In this document: positions 53,560 through 62,580 of the stretch, piece by piece
Numbering within the stretch: position 1 is the stretch's first letter
Layout: every line of letters begins with the position of its first letter
NCBI GenBank assembly: GCA_014695255.1
Contig: JACJNX010000040.1
Coordinates: forward strand, 62,001-126,000
Origin: Cyanobacteria bacterium FACHB-63
GTDB lineage: Bacteria; Cyanobacteriota; Cyanobacteriia; Leptolyngbyales; Leptolyngbyaceae
Reading direction: 5' to 3'
Length of the DNA stretch: 64,000 bases
Made by a program: the position numbers and the translations under genes
The notes under the pieces: generated by a model
What the model saw: the letters and a program-made list of their open reading frames with translations, nothing else
Told to the model about the DNA's origin: nothing
Database searches by the model: none

Positions 53560-55180
53560 CGGGTGCAGTCGTCCATTGGTTGTGTTTGACGATCGTATGG
53601 ACTCGCCAAGCTTCGGAAGTCTGGGGAAAGTCCGATCGGTAATGTCCGCCCCGACTTTCCGTTCTGAGCGCTGCACTTTTTAGGATCAACACTGCAATAT
53701 CGAATAAGCTGTATAGCTCACCCCACGATCGAAGGTCTTGAGCAGAAAGATTCAGCTTAAGAGCGCGATCGGGTTTGAAAGTGCATAAAAGCTGATTGAG
53801 CGGCAGTTGCATGAATTCCTGCTGCCAAAATTGAACTTGAGCGATCGCCGCATCTAGCGTTTTCTGCTCTCGCGAAATTCCTGCACTTTGCCAAACCAAC
53901 CGACGTAAAGCAGAACGAAATTGCTCAATTGGCTCCAGGTCGAACTCAACTGATAAAGGTTCAACCGCTTTGAGAGGGGCTGCGGAAATCGGGTCTAGCG
54001 ATAACGATCGGAACTGCGCTCCAAACACCAAACATTCCAACAGAGAATTGCTTGCCAGTCGATTGGCTCCATGTACTCCGGTACTTGCGGTTTCACCCAC
54101 GGCATAGAGATGCGCGATCGAAGTCTGATTCTCTAAATCCGTCCCAATTCCCCCCATCCAGTAATGCGCTGCGGGTGCAACGGGAATCGGATCTTTGAAC
54201 ACATCGACTCCCCACTTTTGGCAAACCTGAATAATATTCGGGAATCGATGTTGAATCGTCTCGTCTGGAATCGGGCGCAAATCCAGCCAAACGGTAGCAG
54301 TCGCAGGATCGGCTTCAGTTTTTTGAATGTGATTGAAAATAGCGCGGCTCACCACGTCGCGAGGAGCCAATTCACCAGAAGAATGATAATCAAACGCAAA
54401 CCGATACCCAGAGCGATCGATCAAATGCGCCCCTTCTCCCCGCACCGCTTCACTAATCAAAAATCTTGGCGCACCCGGTTTGGTCAATGCGGTTGGATGA
54501 AACTGCATAAATTCTAAATCGCGCAGAATTGCTCCAGCTCGATGCGCGATCGCCACTCCATCTCCGGTACTCACCGCCGGATTGGTCGTCTGAGCAAAAA
54601 CCTGTCCCCCTCCCCCGGTTGCCAAAATCACCGCCTGAGCGCGAACCCAATGCACCTCAGACTCGTAAATCAAACAAACCCCTTGACACTGATTTTCCGA
54701 ATCCAACCACAAATCCAGCACAAAGGTTTGGTCTAAAACCTGAATATTCTGTCGTTCTAGCACCCGTTCGGCTAAAACACTCACTACGGCTCGCCCGGTC
54801 GTATCTGCCGCATGAAGCACCCGCCGTCGAGAATGGGCTGCCTCTAAGGTCAGCGCCAATTGATGATTGTGACGATCGAACGCCACCCCCAAATCAACCA
54901 GATGATGAATACATTCCGCCGCATTTTCAACTAAAAACTTAACCGCATCTTCATCACACAAGCCCGCTCCCGCAGTCAGGGTATCCGCAATATGTAGCGA
55001 AGCCGAGTCTTGGGGGTCGATCACTGCCGCAATCCCACCCTGTGCCCAATCACTAGCAGAGCGAGCCACACTATCTTTTGTAATCAAACCGACTCGATAA
55101 TGCTGAGGCAGTGAGAGCGCTGTATATAACCCTGCCGCGCCTGCCCCGACCACCAACACATCATACGCAGATTGCAACAT
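53525..55180 (-). CDS. nadB: L-aspartate oxidase
   Basis: 551 residues from ATG 55180 (MLQSAYDVLVVGAGAAGLY). The earlier in-frame start at 55228 lies inside the psbU terminator hairpin and is rejected. It has the FAD motif VVGAGAAGL, SDWAQGGIAAV, ILATGGGGQVF, LEFMQFHPTAL, EAVRGEGAHL, SRAI and HYWMGGIGTD, YAVGETASTGVHGANRLASNSLLE. It oxidises aspartate to iminoaspartate for NAD synthesis. The C-terminal helical domain is present. Its 3' end overlaps the convergent DUF4079-like gene. Confidence 0.95.
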   Translation of the reverse strand: MLQSAYDVLVVGAGAAGLYTALSLPQHYRVGLITKDSVARSASDWAQGGIAAVIDPQDSASLHIADTLTAGAGLCDEDAVKFLVENAAECIHHLVDLGVAFDRHNHQLALTLEAAHSRRRVLHAADTTGRAVVSVLAERVLERQNIQVLDQTFVLDLWLDSENQCQGVCLIYESEVHWVRAQAVILATGGGGQVFAQTTNPAVSTGDGVAIAHRAGAILRDLEFMQFHPTALTKPGAPRFLISEAVRGEGAHLIDRSGYRFAFDYHSSGELAPRDVVSRAIFNHIQKTEADPATATVWLDLRPIPDETIQHRFPNIIQVCQKWGVDVFKDPIPVAPAAHYWMGGIGTDLENQTSIAHLYAVGETASTGVHGANRLASNSLLECLVFGAQFRSLSLDPISAAPLKAVEPLSVEFDLEPIEQFRSALRRLVWQSAGISREQKTLDAAIAQVQFWQQEFMQLPLNQLLCTFKPDRALKLNLSAQDLRSWGELYSLFDIAVLILKSAALRTESRGGHYRSDFPQTSEAWRVHTIVKHNQWTTAPVRDISAPPANP

Positions 55181-55189
55181 CGCTTTCCC

Positions 55190-55234
55190 TGAAAATAAAA
55201 ATCGCTCTATGCAGAGTTTAATCTGCATAGAGCG
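55190..55234 (-). terminator. Rho-independent terminator of psbU
   Basis: A perfect 13-base stem (CGCTCTATGCAGA at 55203-55215, TCTGCATAGAGCG at 55222-55234) with a six-base loop. On the minus strand it is followed by ATTTTTATTTT. It starts 25 bases after the psbU stop and separates psbU from nadB. Confidence 0.93.
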
Positions 55235-55258
55235 TCAGCCTACAAAGTGAAAACTATA

Positions 55259-55666
55259 TTAGCGGTAAATGCCATTGTTATAGCGATCGCCCCCTTCCAC
55301 TAGCTCTTTAGACACTTCAGTGGTCACGAAGTTATCTAAATTTGCTTCTAGAAGTTCCTTTTGCTTGTCGGTCAAGCCTGGAATGTTGAGCACATCTTCT
55401 ACCGATTCATAAGGCGCATTTTTCACAATCAAGCCTGCCAAAGTCGGGTACAGTCCCGGCAGTTGGCGGAAAGCACGAACATTCGTGTTGTTCAAATCGA
55501 GCTTCTTGCCATACTCGGTCGCCATCTTATCTTCCACGACGTTGCGGTAGTCTGCCGCGAATACCGTCACTCTATTCAAGTTTGCTGCAACTGCGGTTTG
55601 GGATAACCAACCCAGACAGCCCATCACCAAACTTAAAACCGCCACAAAGCGAATCAAACGTTTCAT
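55259..55666 (-). CDS. psbU: Photosystem II extrinsic 12 kDa protein PsbU
   Basis: 135 residues. The signal peptide ([23 protein letters not shown]) directs export to the thylakoid lumen. The mature part has [37 protein letters not shown], the helix-hairpin-helix-like core of PsbU. It stabilises the oxygen-evolving complex and protects it from heat and chloride or calcium loss. Strong GGGAGG ribosome site ahead of the ATG and a strong terminator behind it, as expected for a highly expressed single gene. Confidence 0.96.
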   Translation of the reverse strand: MKRLIRFVAVLSLVMGCLGWLSQTAVAANLNRVTVFAADYRNVVEDKMATEYGKKLDLNNTNVRAFRQLPGLYPTLAGLIVKNAPYESVEDVLNIPGLTDKQKELLEANLDNFVTTEVSKELVEGGDRYNNGIYR

Positions 55667-55765
55667 TGTTAGTCCCTCCCAACTGGATCGAGCAAACGCA
55701 ATACACAGCTTTTATTAGAGCCTATCATCTTGCGGATACGATCGGAGAATCTTGCTTCACGGAAA

Positions 55766-56785
55766 TCAACGGACAGTCCCTAACGTTGTGCGGAGAAAGC
55801 GATCGAGATCGGCAAACGAGCAAGCATGAGTTGGAGTCGGTGTGTCATATCCTTTGAGTTCAACGCTGTAGCGCTCCAAAAACTGCACATTGCCGACTTG
55901 CTCTGCCAGATGTTGATAAGTTCGCTCACCTAAAGCAATATCTAATCCAAGCTGCTTGGTCGCGGATTCTAGCCGAAATGCAGCGTTCACCGTGTCACCT
56001 AATGCCGTGTAATCTGGTCGATCGCCGCTGCCGGTGTTGCCCACCATCGCAAATCCCGTATTCACCCCCGCCCCAATCTTTAGCGGAAAGGGTAGCGGGT
56101 ATTGATGATACAGATTGCTGGTCATGTCGTGTAGTGCAGCGATCGCCTGACAAATCCGTAACGCTTCATCTCGATCGACTCCCTGCGCCCCATGCGTCCA
56201 AACCGCCATTACAGCATCGCCAATATATTTATCGACCCAGCTTCCATACTCGCGGATGATGTTGCCTGCCTGCCGAAACCAAGTCCCGATCACTTCAGAC
56301 AAAAGCTTCTCGTCGAGTTGGCGCGTTAGCACCGTAAAGTCGCGAATATCAATCACCAGCACTGAGATTAAACGGCGGACGTGTAGGGTTGCCGTTGCTG
56401 TGAAGTCTTTAGAGTCGGAATCACAAGCACCTAAAGGTGAGCGCTTTAACGGACAAACGAAGTCCAGTTCTGTTTGCCCAAAGGTTAAGCGATCGCCATT
56501 CTGTAACGTGACTGGAATACTGACTCGCCGCCCGTTAACAAAGGTTCCATTCCGGCTGCCCAAATCGATCAGGTAAAATTCCCCGGTTTCCATCGATTGC
56601 AGCATCGCGTGGTTGCGAGAAATCCAACGATCGGGAATCACAAAGGTATTGTCTTCGCCCCGTCCGATCGTCCAGCAGTTGTTTCCCACCAACGGAAGCT
56701 GGCGGCTACTCAAATCGCTGCTGTGCAGCACAAGGTGGGGAATGGGTTGGAGAATGACCACAGGCTCAACAAGGAAAGAGTGCAT
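55766..56785 (-). CDS. FHA domain-adenylate/guanylate cyclase (class III)
   Basis: 339 residues. An FHA domain (about 38-105) has WTIGRGEDN, ISRNHAML and DLGSRNGTFVNGR. A class III cyclase domain (about 140-310) follows: LVIDIRDFTVLTRQ with two metal Asp residues, YIGDAVMAVW, GVNTGFAMVGNTGSGDRPDYTALGDTVNAAFRL. The substrate-selecting region reads DYTALGD, which favours ATP. It probably makes cAMP in response to a phosphothreonine partner bound by the FHA domain. Cytoplasmic. A single gene. Confidence 0.93.
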   Translation of the reverse strand: MHSFLVEPVVILQPIPHLVLHSSDLSSRQLPLVGNNCWTIGRGEDNTFVIPDRWISRNHAMLQSMETGEFYLIDLGSRNGTFVNGRRVSIPVTLQNGDRLTFGQTELDFVCPLKRSPLGACDSDSKDFTATATLHVRRLISVLVIDIRDFTVLTRQLDEKLLSEVIGTWFRQAGNIIREYGSWVDKYIGDAVMAVWTHGAQGVDRDEALRICQAIAALHDMTSNLYHQYPLPFPLKIGAGVNTGFAMVGNTGSGDRPDYTALGDTVNAAFRLESATKQLGLDIALGERTYQHLAEQVGNVQFLERYSVELKGYDTPTPTHACSFADLDRFLRTTLGTVR

Positions 56786-56925
56786 CCTTCCTTATGATGC
56801 AACGCTGGACGCTGAAATGTTTCAGTAGTAGCGCTTGGAATATGAGGGTAAGGTAAATTATTTTTCCCCGTAATTTCCGCAATTCTGGCAAGAGCGATCG
56901 GGGAAGAGTTCTCGCTTCTCAGGAA

Positions 56926-57654
56926 TTATGCGAGAGTCGCGGCAATCCAAAATAAACTGTCAACCAGGATTGTACTCAGCACTGCGCCACCAAATGCTAT
57001 CCAAGGTGCTGTTTTCAACCGTAGCGAAGCTACACCGACACCGAATAGCACCGCTGCCAGTACAATCACCCAGAAGATGCCCGCCGGTGTGTACATCTGC
57101 ATCAGAGCTTGCTGAAAGACGGGCTGCACGGCATCGGGTTCAACCTGCATGAGCTTGCGCCAGTAGGGAATCAGATCCGTGAGATAAAAGTAGACATCAG
57201 TGAGGGCAGTTCCAAAGAGCGAGCCTAAGTAGAAGAAGTTTCCCAGCTTGCACCAATTTTGTCTGAGGCCCCAAATCGCGATCGGGAGTCCGATCGCTTC
57301 GATCGGGAGGTGCAGCGTCGGTTCCCAGCGCATCCAGCCCCAGTAGAGCGATCCAGCCAACCAAGTCCAAGTAAATCCGGTGAGGAGTTCGCCCCAGTGC
57401 TTTGTGTGAGGTTTTGCGGAAAGTGCGATCGAGAGCCAAACCCAGACTGAAGTTAGCATCAGGCAGAGGAGCGGGAGCGATCGTACAAGGGGAGCTTCAA
57501 AAAAGACGGGAACCGACACCAAAAAGACCGATGCACCGAAAATGAGAAGCCCACGGGGGGGAGCAGAGCGCTCAACGAAGGAAGATTCAGAAACCGCAAT
57601 CACTTCAGCCTCTGGAGAGTAGGTTGTTTTGGAATGGGGCGGATAGGTAAGCAA
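56926..57654 (-). CDS. DUF3120 membrane protein
   Basis: 242 residues. A polar N-terminal 30 residues precede about seven hydrophobic segments. DUF3120 hallmarks: LLTGFTWTWLAGSLYWGWMRWEPTLHLPIEAIGLP, WCKLGNFFYLGSLFGTALTDVYFYL, then YTPAGIFWVIVL. Conserved in cyanobacteria, function unknown. The promoter region contains tandem TTAAC units. Likely in the inner membrane. Confidence 0.88.
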   Translation of the reverse strand: MLTYPPHSKTTYSPEAEVIAVSESSFVERSAPPRGLLIFGASVFLVSVPVFFEAPLVRSLPLLCLMLTSVWVWLSIALSAKPHTKHWGELLTGFTWTWLAGSLYWGWMRWEPTLHLPIEAIGLPIAIWGLRQNWCKLGNFFYLGSLFGTALTDVYFYLTDLIPYWRKLMQVEPDAVQPVFQQALMQMYTPAGIFWVIVLAAVLFGVGVASLRLKTAPWIAFGGAVLSTILVDSLFWIAATLA

Positions 57655-57668
57655 GGATTCTTAAACCT

Positions 57669-57771
57669 GTTAATTTTGTTAACTTAACTTAACACTACCA
57701 TAGGGAATCTTCAGGCTGTCAATTGAAAAGGCTGAATCATTCCTTTCGGCGGATACCCCCTGGGGGGATGC
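57669..57771. promoter_or_regulatory. TTAAC repeats and GC-rich palindrome in the DUF3120-uppP divergent region
   Basis: GTTAA at 57669 followed by three tandem TTAAC units (57679-57693), the first forming GTTAAC, sits 15-40 bases upstream of the minus-strand DUF3120 start. Further right, GGATACCCCC-TGGGGGGATGCC (57751-57772) is a near-perfect G/C palindrome in the uppP leader. Both look like candidate operators; no known regulator box was matched. Confidence 0.4.
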
Positions 57772-57894
57772 CTCTAATCGTAGTGGAATTTTACGGAAAT
57801 CGCTGAAGAATTTCGGAATTGATCATCAGCATTTTTTAGAAAAGCTGTAAACTCACAGCGAGAGTGTTGTTCCTCAGTAGGTTTAAAGAAGCGC

Positions 57895-58752
57895 ATGATG
57901 CCAGTTTTTCTCGTCGCAAATCAGGTCGATGGTCTTTTTGCTTTGTTTCAAGGCATTGTGTTGGGCTTAGTCCAAGGCATTACAGAGTTTTTGCCGATTA
58001 GTAGTACCGCTCATTTGATTATTTTTACAGACATCTTCGGCTGGCAAAATCAATGGAATAAAGCCGCGATCGATGCGATTCAGTTCGGTAGTGTGATCGC
58101 CGTGGTCATTTACTTCTGGAAAGACATTCGGGCAATTCTGTCGGGCGCATTGACGGCATTTCAGCGCAAAGACTGGAATCGCGAGGAATGGAAAATTCTC
58201 ATTGGCATTGTGATCGGCACGATTCCAGCCTTAGGAGTGGGCTTTGTGCTGAAGAAATTAAATATGCTGCCAGAAAGCGTATTAGTCATTGCCACGATGT
58301 CGATCGTCATGTCGCTTTTACTGGCATTGGCAGAGCAAATCGGAACCCGAAAGCGCGGCTTTGATGAACTGGAGATTAAAGATGGGATTTTGGTCGGGTT
58401 GGGGCAAATGATTGCTTTACTGCCTGGAGCTTCGCGATCGGGCTCGACTTTAACCGCAGCATTATTTCTCGGATTGCGTCGAGAAACCGCTGCGCGATTC
58501 TCATTTTTGTTAGGAATTCCAACGCTGGCGATCGCAACTCTCGTTCAAGCGCAAGATGTGCTACAAGAAGCCGATAAAGGTTTACCGCTGCTTGTGGGCG
58601 TTGTATCAGCGTTCATCTTTTCGTATTTATCGATCGCTTGGCTCTTAAAATTCCTTCAGCGTCAAAGCACCTGGATCTTTGTTTGGTATCGTCTGGCGTT
58701 GGGTGTCACGTTGTTCGTTGCGATCGCCACAAAGCTTTTGAAGGAAGTTTAG
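57895..58752 (+). CDS. uppP: Undecaprenyl-diphosphatase
   Basis: 285 residues from ATG 57895 (a second ATG follows directly). Eight membrane helices with the BacA/UppP motifs GITEFLPISSTAHLII and LLPGASRSGSTLTAALFLGL. It recycles undecaprenyl pyrophosphate to the phosphate carrier needed for peptidoglycan and for the polysaccharide made by the island in this window. Membrane, active site facing the periplasm. It is followed by the TIGR03279 gene after 27 bases. Confidence 0.96.
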   Translation: MMPVFLVANQVDGLFALFQGIVLGLVQGITEFLPISSTAHLIIFTDIFGWQNQWNKAAIDAIQFGSVIAVVIYFWKDIRAILSGALTAFQRKDWNREEWKILIGIVIGTIPALGVGFVLKKLNMLPESVLVIATMSIVMSLLLALAEQIGTRKRGFDELEIKDGILVGLGQMIALLPGASRSGSTLTAALFLGLRRETAARFSFLLGIPTLAIATLVQAQDVLQEADKGLPLLVGVVSAFIFSYLSIAWLLKFLQRQSTWIFVWYRLALGVTLFVAIATKLLKEV

Positions 58753-58779
58753 ACTAGAAAAGCCGTGTAATTTCGAGTC

Positions 58780-60108
58780 ATGAGCGAGCTTTCTATCCGT
58801 CCAGCTTTAATTACCCGTGTATTATCAGGGTCGATCGCAGAAGAAATTGGGTTTGAAGCGGGCGATCGGGTGGTGTCGATCAACGGTGAAACGCCCCGTG
58901 ATTTGATTGACTATCAGTTTCTATGTGCAGATGAATTCATCGAACTCGAAGTGCTGGATCAAAAAGGCAAAACACATCACATCGAAATCGAGAAGGATTA
59001 CGATGAGGATCTGGGCTTGGAGTTCGATACGGCATTGTTTGATGGCTTGATGCAGTGTACGAATCGCTGTCCATTTTGCTTTATCGACCAGCAACCCCCC
59101 GGAAAGCGGGAAAGTCTTTACTTTAAGGATGATGACTATCGATTGAGCTTTCTCTACGGGAGCTACCTCACCCTAACCAACCTGACTCAGCGCGAATGGG
59201 ATCGAATTGAGCGCATGAGGCTTTCGCCGCTTTATGTTTCGGTTCATGCGACGGAGCCAGAGGTAAGAATCCGCTTGCTCAAGAATCTCCGCGCAGGGCA
59301 AATCTTGGAGCAGTTGCACTGGTTCCAAGAGCGGCTGTTACAGATTCATGCTCAGGTTGTATTGTGTCCTGGCATTAACGACGGCGAACATCTCAGCCGG
59401 ACGATCGAAGATCTCGCCCAGTTTCATAAAGAAGAAATCCCAGCGGTGGCATCGATCGCAGTTGTCCCAGTCGGTTTAACGCAATTTCGTCCAACTGAAG
59501 ATGAGTTAATTCCCGTTTCACCGGAAAAGGCGCGAGAAGTGATCGCCCAAGTTCAAGCACTGCAAGCTCGATTTCGCAAGGAATATGGAGCGACGATCGT
59601 TTGGTTAGCGGATGAGTGGTTCTTAATCGCTGGAATGGACTTACCGCCCGAATCCGATTACGGAGACTATCCGCAGATTGGCAACGGAGTGGGTTCAATT
59701 CGACTGTTTCTGAAAGAGTTTGAAACGGCGGCGAAACGATTGCCGAAGAAAGTTACACCGAGCCGGAGTTATGTTTGGGTTTTGGGAAATGCAGTTGAGA
59801 AGGCCTTTACGCCTTTGCTCGATCGCTTCAATCAAGTTGAAGGCTTAACCGTTCGCATGATTGCTCTCAACAGCGATTATTGGGGACAAAGCATCACCGT
59901 TACTGGATTGCTTACAGGTCAAGATATCTTTAACGCACTTCAAGGACAGGATTTAGGCGATGGCATTCTGTTGCCGTCTGTGATGCTCAAGCAAGGTGAA
60001 GCAGTATTTCTCGACGATATGCGCGTCGAGGAACTGGAGCAAAAGTTGAGCGTGAAGATCTCGATCGTTGAAGGAATTGAAGGTTTGATCAGGAAATTTA
60101 ATGAATAA
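58780..60108 (+). CDS. TIGR03279-family PDZ/radical SAM-like FeS protein (DUF512)
   Basis: 442 residues. The N-terminal PDZ-like part (about 5-70: PALITRVLSGSIAEEIGFEAGDRVVSING) is followed by a radical SAM-like core with CTNRCPFCF (CxxxCxxC) near 92-99, and the DUF512 part with GNGVGSIRLFLKEF and VLGNAVEKAFTPLLD. The family is specific to cyanobacteria and some other bacteria, with unknown reaction. Cytoplasmic. Likely co-transcribed with uppP. Confidence 0.93.
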   Translation: MSELSIRPALITRVLSGSIAEEIGFEAGDRVVSINGETPRDLIDYQFLCADEFIELEVLDQKGKTHHIEIEKDYDEDLGLEFDTALFDGLMQCTNRCPFCFIDQQPPGKRESLYFKDDDYRLSFLYGSYLTLTNLTQREWDRIERMRLSPLYVSVHATEPEVRIRLLKNLRAGQILEQLHWFQERLLQIHAQVVLCPGINDGEHLSRTIEDLAQFHKEEIPAVASIAVVPVGLTQFRPTEDELIPVSPEKAREVIAQVQALQARFRKEYGATIVWLADEWFLIAGMDLPPESDYGDYPQIGNGVGSIRLFLKEFETAAKRLPKKVTPSRSYVWVLGNAVEKAFTPLLDRFNQVEGLTVRMIALNSDYWGQSITVTGLLTGQDIFNALQGQDLGDGILLPSVMLKQGEAVFLDDMRVEELEQKLSVKISIVEGIEGLIRKFNE

Positions 60109-60233
60109 CGTAAACATCTTTGAAGAAGTGTGGCGCAAATCCTAACTTTACTGGAATAATCAATCTGTCGGATGATTCAGCTTCGTTCGACTACCACCGA
60201 CGGTAATTTGTCGATCGTCTAGGAGAGAACACT

Positions 60234-60449
60234 TTGGATTCGCGCACATCAGAGTTATTAAAAACCTCGTTGACACACTCAGCTTCTCAAGAAGACTTCA
60301 GCGAGTATGTTGCTCATCTCCAATTGCACATGGCACTTCAAGCCCGGAATTTAGTTCCTAGCTTAACGAATACGCCAGATAGTCGAGAACAGCTCCTTCA
60401 TCAAACACAAGCAAACTTTGAGAAGTTCGCTTCTCGGATGTTTTTATAG
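60234..60449 (+). CDS. Small soluble protein, unknown function
   Basis: 71 residues from TTG 60234, with AGGAGA 8-13 bases upstream that decides the start. It is helical and polar (SQEDFSEYVAHLQLHMALQARN) without membrane segments or known motif. A strong terminator follows 35 bases after its stop, which supports a real transcription unit. Confidence 0.6.
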   Translation: MDSRTSELLKTSLTHSASQEDFSEYVAHLQLHMALQARNLVPSLTNTPDSREQLLHQTQANFEKFASRMFL

Positions 60450-60484
60450 ATTTTTAGGTTTCCGTTGATAAACGCTTCACATTG

Positions 60485-60511
60485 ATCAGGGCATAATGCC
60501 CTGATTTTTTT
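60485..60511 (+). terminator. Rho-independent terminator after the 71-residue ORF
   Basis: ATCAGGGCAT (60485-60494) pairs with ATGCCCTGAT (60496-60505), followed by a run of T to 60511. Confidence 0.92.
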
Positions 60512-60523
60512 GCTGTGTTTGGG

Positions 60524-60705
60524 CGGTTACAGCCCCCTAAATCCCCCACAATTGGGGACTTTGAAGAGATTAATCAAGACTATCCTTGAATTGATTCTCG
60601 TTGAGAAAATACTCCTCAAATTTGTGATTAGAGTGCTCTAGCGATCGAGGCTTCTTCAGGCTTCTCAAAGTCCCCCAGAATGGGGCATTTAGGGGGCTAA
60701 AACCG
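60524..60705. repeat. MITE-like 182-base inverted repeat element
   Basis: The left arm (60524-60568) and right arm (60661-60705) are about 45-base imperfect inverted repeats. Each carries AGCCCCCTAAAT, a CCCC...GGGG mini-palindrome and GGACTTTGA. The 92-base centre is AT-rich and non-coding. This form is typical of interspersed non-autonomous elements in filamentous cyanobacteria. It lies between the convergent 71-residue ORF and cysW, close to where cysA might be expected. Confidence 0.8.
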
Positions 60706-60761
60706 ATTAAAACAAAGCGACAACGCTCGATCGCACAAAGACCCCTAGTTCGATCGATTTG

Positions 60762-61622
60762 CTATTCCTGCTCATCCTGAACCCGCGTCTTACGTTGCAT
60801 AATCTCCTTCACCACCAGCGTTACTACTGCAAGAAGCGCCAGCAATACCGCCGCCGAGTAAGCCGATTCAGTCGCATACTGCTTGTACTCTTCTTCCACA
60901 AACAACGGCAAACTCTGCGTCTTTCCAGCTAAGTTCCCCGACACAACCGACACCGCACCAAATTCGCCCATCGCCCTTGCGTTGGTCAAAATCAACCCAT
61001 AAAGCAATCCCCAACGAATACTCGGTAGCGTCACCCGCCAAAAGGTCTGCCAGCTACTAGCTCCCAGCGTGTTTGCCGCTTCTTCTTGTTCTGGACCAAT
61101 TTCTTCTAGCACCGGAATCACTTCCCGTGCTACAAACGGCAAGCTAACAAACATCGTTGCTAACACCATGCCCGGAAACGCAAAGATAATCTTGATATCT
61201 GCCGCTTCCAGCGCAGAACCAAACCAGCCATTTCGCCCATACAGCAACACCAGCATTAATCCAGCAACCACAGGCGAAATCGCAAACGGCAAATCGATGA
61301 CGCTGAGCAACAGTGTGCGACCGCGAAACTGCTTCCGTGCCAGTGCCCAAGCTGCACACAACCCAAAAATGGTATTCAGCGGGACTGAGATTACTGCGAG
61401 TGCGATCGTTAATCTCACAGCAGTTATAAAGTTCGGCTGCCGCAGATTGGCGAGAAACGGACCGATTCCCTTCTTAAACGCCTGATAAAACACGTTAATC
61501 GCAGGAATGTAAATAACCAAAGCGAGAAACCCGATCGCGATCGTAATCAGCACGATCGGCACCCACTCAATTTTCTTTTTTGCCGCTGGTTTGGAACGGG
61601 GAGAAGAAGCGATCGTACTCAT
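60762..61622 (-). CDS. cysW: Sulfate ABC transporter permease CysW
   Basis: 286 residues from ATG 61622 (MSTIASSPRSKPAAKKK). Six to seven membrane helices. The EAA loop is EEAANTLGASSWQTFWRVTLPSIRWGLL, with the CysW-type LTNARAMGEFGAVSVVSGN. It pairs with CysT to form the channel for sulfate/thiosulfate. The start is three bases after the cysT stop, so the two are coupled. The gene for the ATPase CysA does not follow; a MITE-like repeat does. Confidence 0.95.
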   Translation of the reverse strand: MSTIASSPRSKPAAKKKIEWVPIVLITIAIGFLALVIYIPAINVFYQAFKKGIGPFLANLRQPNFITAVRLTIALAVISVPLNTIFGLCAAWALARKQFRGRTLLLSVIDLPFAISPVVAGLMLVLLYGRNGWFGSALEAADIKIIFAFPGMVLATMFVSLPFVAREVIPVLEEIGPEQEEAANTLGASSWQTFWRVTLPSIRWGLLYGLILTNARAMGEFGAVSVVSGNLAGKTQSLPLFVEEEYKQYATESAYSAAVLLALLAVVTLVVKEIMQRKTRVQDEQE

Positions 61623-61624
61623 GA

Positions 61625-62521
61625 TTAATGTCCTACTCGTCGAGTTGAAGAACCTGTATCGTAGCGACGACCCCAAGCCTGCAAGAGGTTCAACCCCAAC
61701 AGCATCACTAACGAAATCACCAACAATACAATTCCGATAACAGTTGCGCCAGCATAGTCGTATTGCTCAAGACGCTGGAAAATTAACACGGGTGCAATTA
61801 AATCTTTAAACGGTGTATTTGAAGCAATGATCACCGTTGAGCCATATTCACCGACTGCACGCGAGAATCCCAACGCCACACCCGTTAAGATTGCAGGCAA
61901 CAACGGCGGTAGAATCACATACCGAAACGTTTGCCAATCTGATGCGCCCAAGCTCCAAGCCGCTTCCTCGATTTCTTTTTCCATTTCAGCGAGTACAGGC
62001 TGCACGGTGCGAATCACAAACGGTAAGGAGATAAAGATCATCGCAATTCCCACCCCTAACCGTGTAAATGCGACTTTGATTCCAAAGGGAGCAAGCAGCG
62101 AACCGATCCAGCCATTCTCGCTGTAAACCGTGGCTAACGTTAACCCCGCCACCGCAGTGGGCAGCGCAAACGGTAGATCAACCGACGCATCAATAAATCG
62201 TTTGAGCGGAAAGTCATAGCGAACTAACACCCAAGCAATCAATGTGCCAAACACACCATTGATTAGCGCTGCAATCAGTGACGTTGTAAACGTAATGTCA
62301 TACGTAGCAAGCGCGATCGGGCTGGTCGCAATTTGCCAAAATCGCCCCACGCCAACCGTGGATGCCCTTAATAACATCGCAGTAACAGGCACAAACAGCA
62401 TCACGGTCAAATACCCGATCATGATGCGCCATGTCCACGGAGCCTGCACAATCGATCGAACCATCACTTTCCAAACTGGGACTTTCTCAGATCCTGTGGG
62501 ACTGGAAGCAACCATCATCAA
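61625..62521 (-). CDS. cysT: Sulfate ABC transporter permease CysT (CysU)
   Basis: 298 residues. An N-terminal extension of 25 polar residues precedes six helices. [28 protein letters not shown] and the EAA loop [28 protein letters not shown] with [17 protein letters not shown] identify CysT. Inner-membrane partner of CysW and the binding protein. It follows sbpA after 59 bases that include a hairpin. Confidence 0.95.
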   Translation of the reverse strand: MMMVASSPTGSEKVPVWKVMVRSIVQAPWTWRIMIGYLTVMLFVPVTAMLLRASTVGVGRFWQIATSPIALATYDITFTTSLIAALINGVFGTLIAWVLVRYDFPLKRFIDASVDLPFALPTAVAGLTLATVYSENGWIGSLLAPFGIKVAFTRLGVGIAMIFISLPFVIRTVQPVLAEMEKEIEEAAWSLGASDWQTFRYVILPPLLPAILTGVALGFSRAVGEYGSTVIIASNTPFKDLIAPVLIFQRLEQYDYAGATVIGIVLLVISLVMLLGLNLLQAWGRRYDTGSSTRRVGH

Positions 62522-62539
62522 TCACTCCAAATGAGAAAT

Positions 62540-62564
62540 TCCGCGATTGTGAAGCAATCGCGGA
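62540..62564 (-). promoter_or_regulatory. Intercistronic hairpin between sbpA and cysT
   Basis: A perfect ten-base stem TCCGCGATTG (62540-62549) and CAATCGCGGA (62555-62564) with a five-base loop. No strong T-run follows on the minus strand, so it may stabilise the sbpA end or attenuate rather than fully terminate, giving more binding protein than permease. Confidence 0.75.
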
Positions 62565-62580
62565 TCAACTATCAACTCTA

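Noticed and set aside
55181-55228. N-terminal extension of nadB
   Set aside because: Its start lies inside the psbU terminator hairpin and the extra residues are not family-like.
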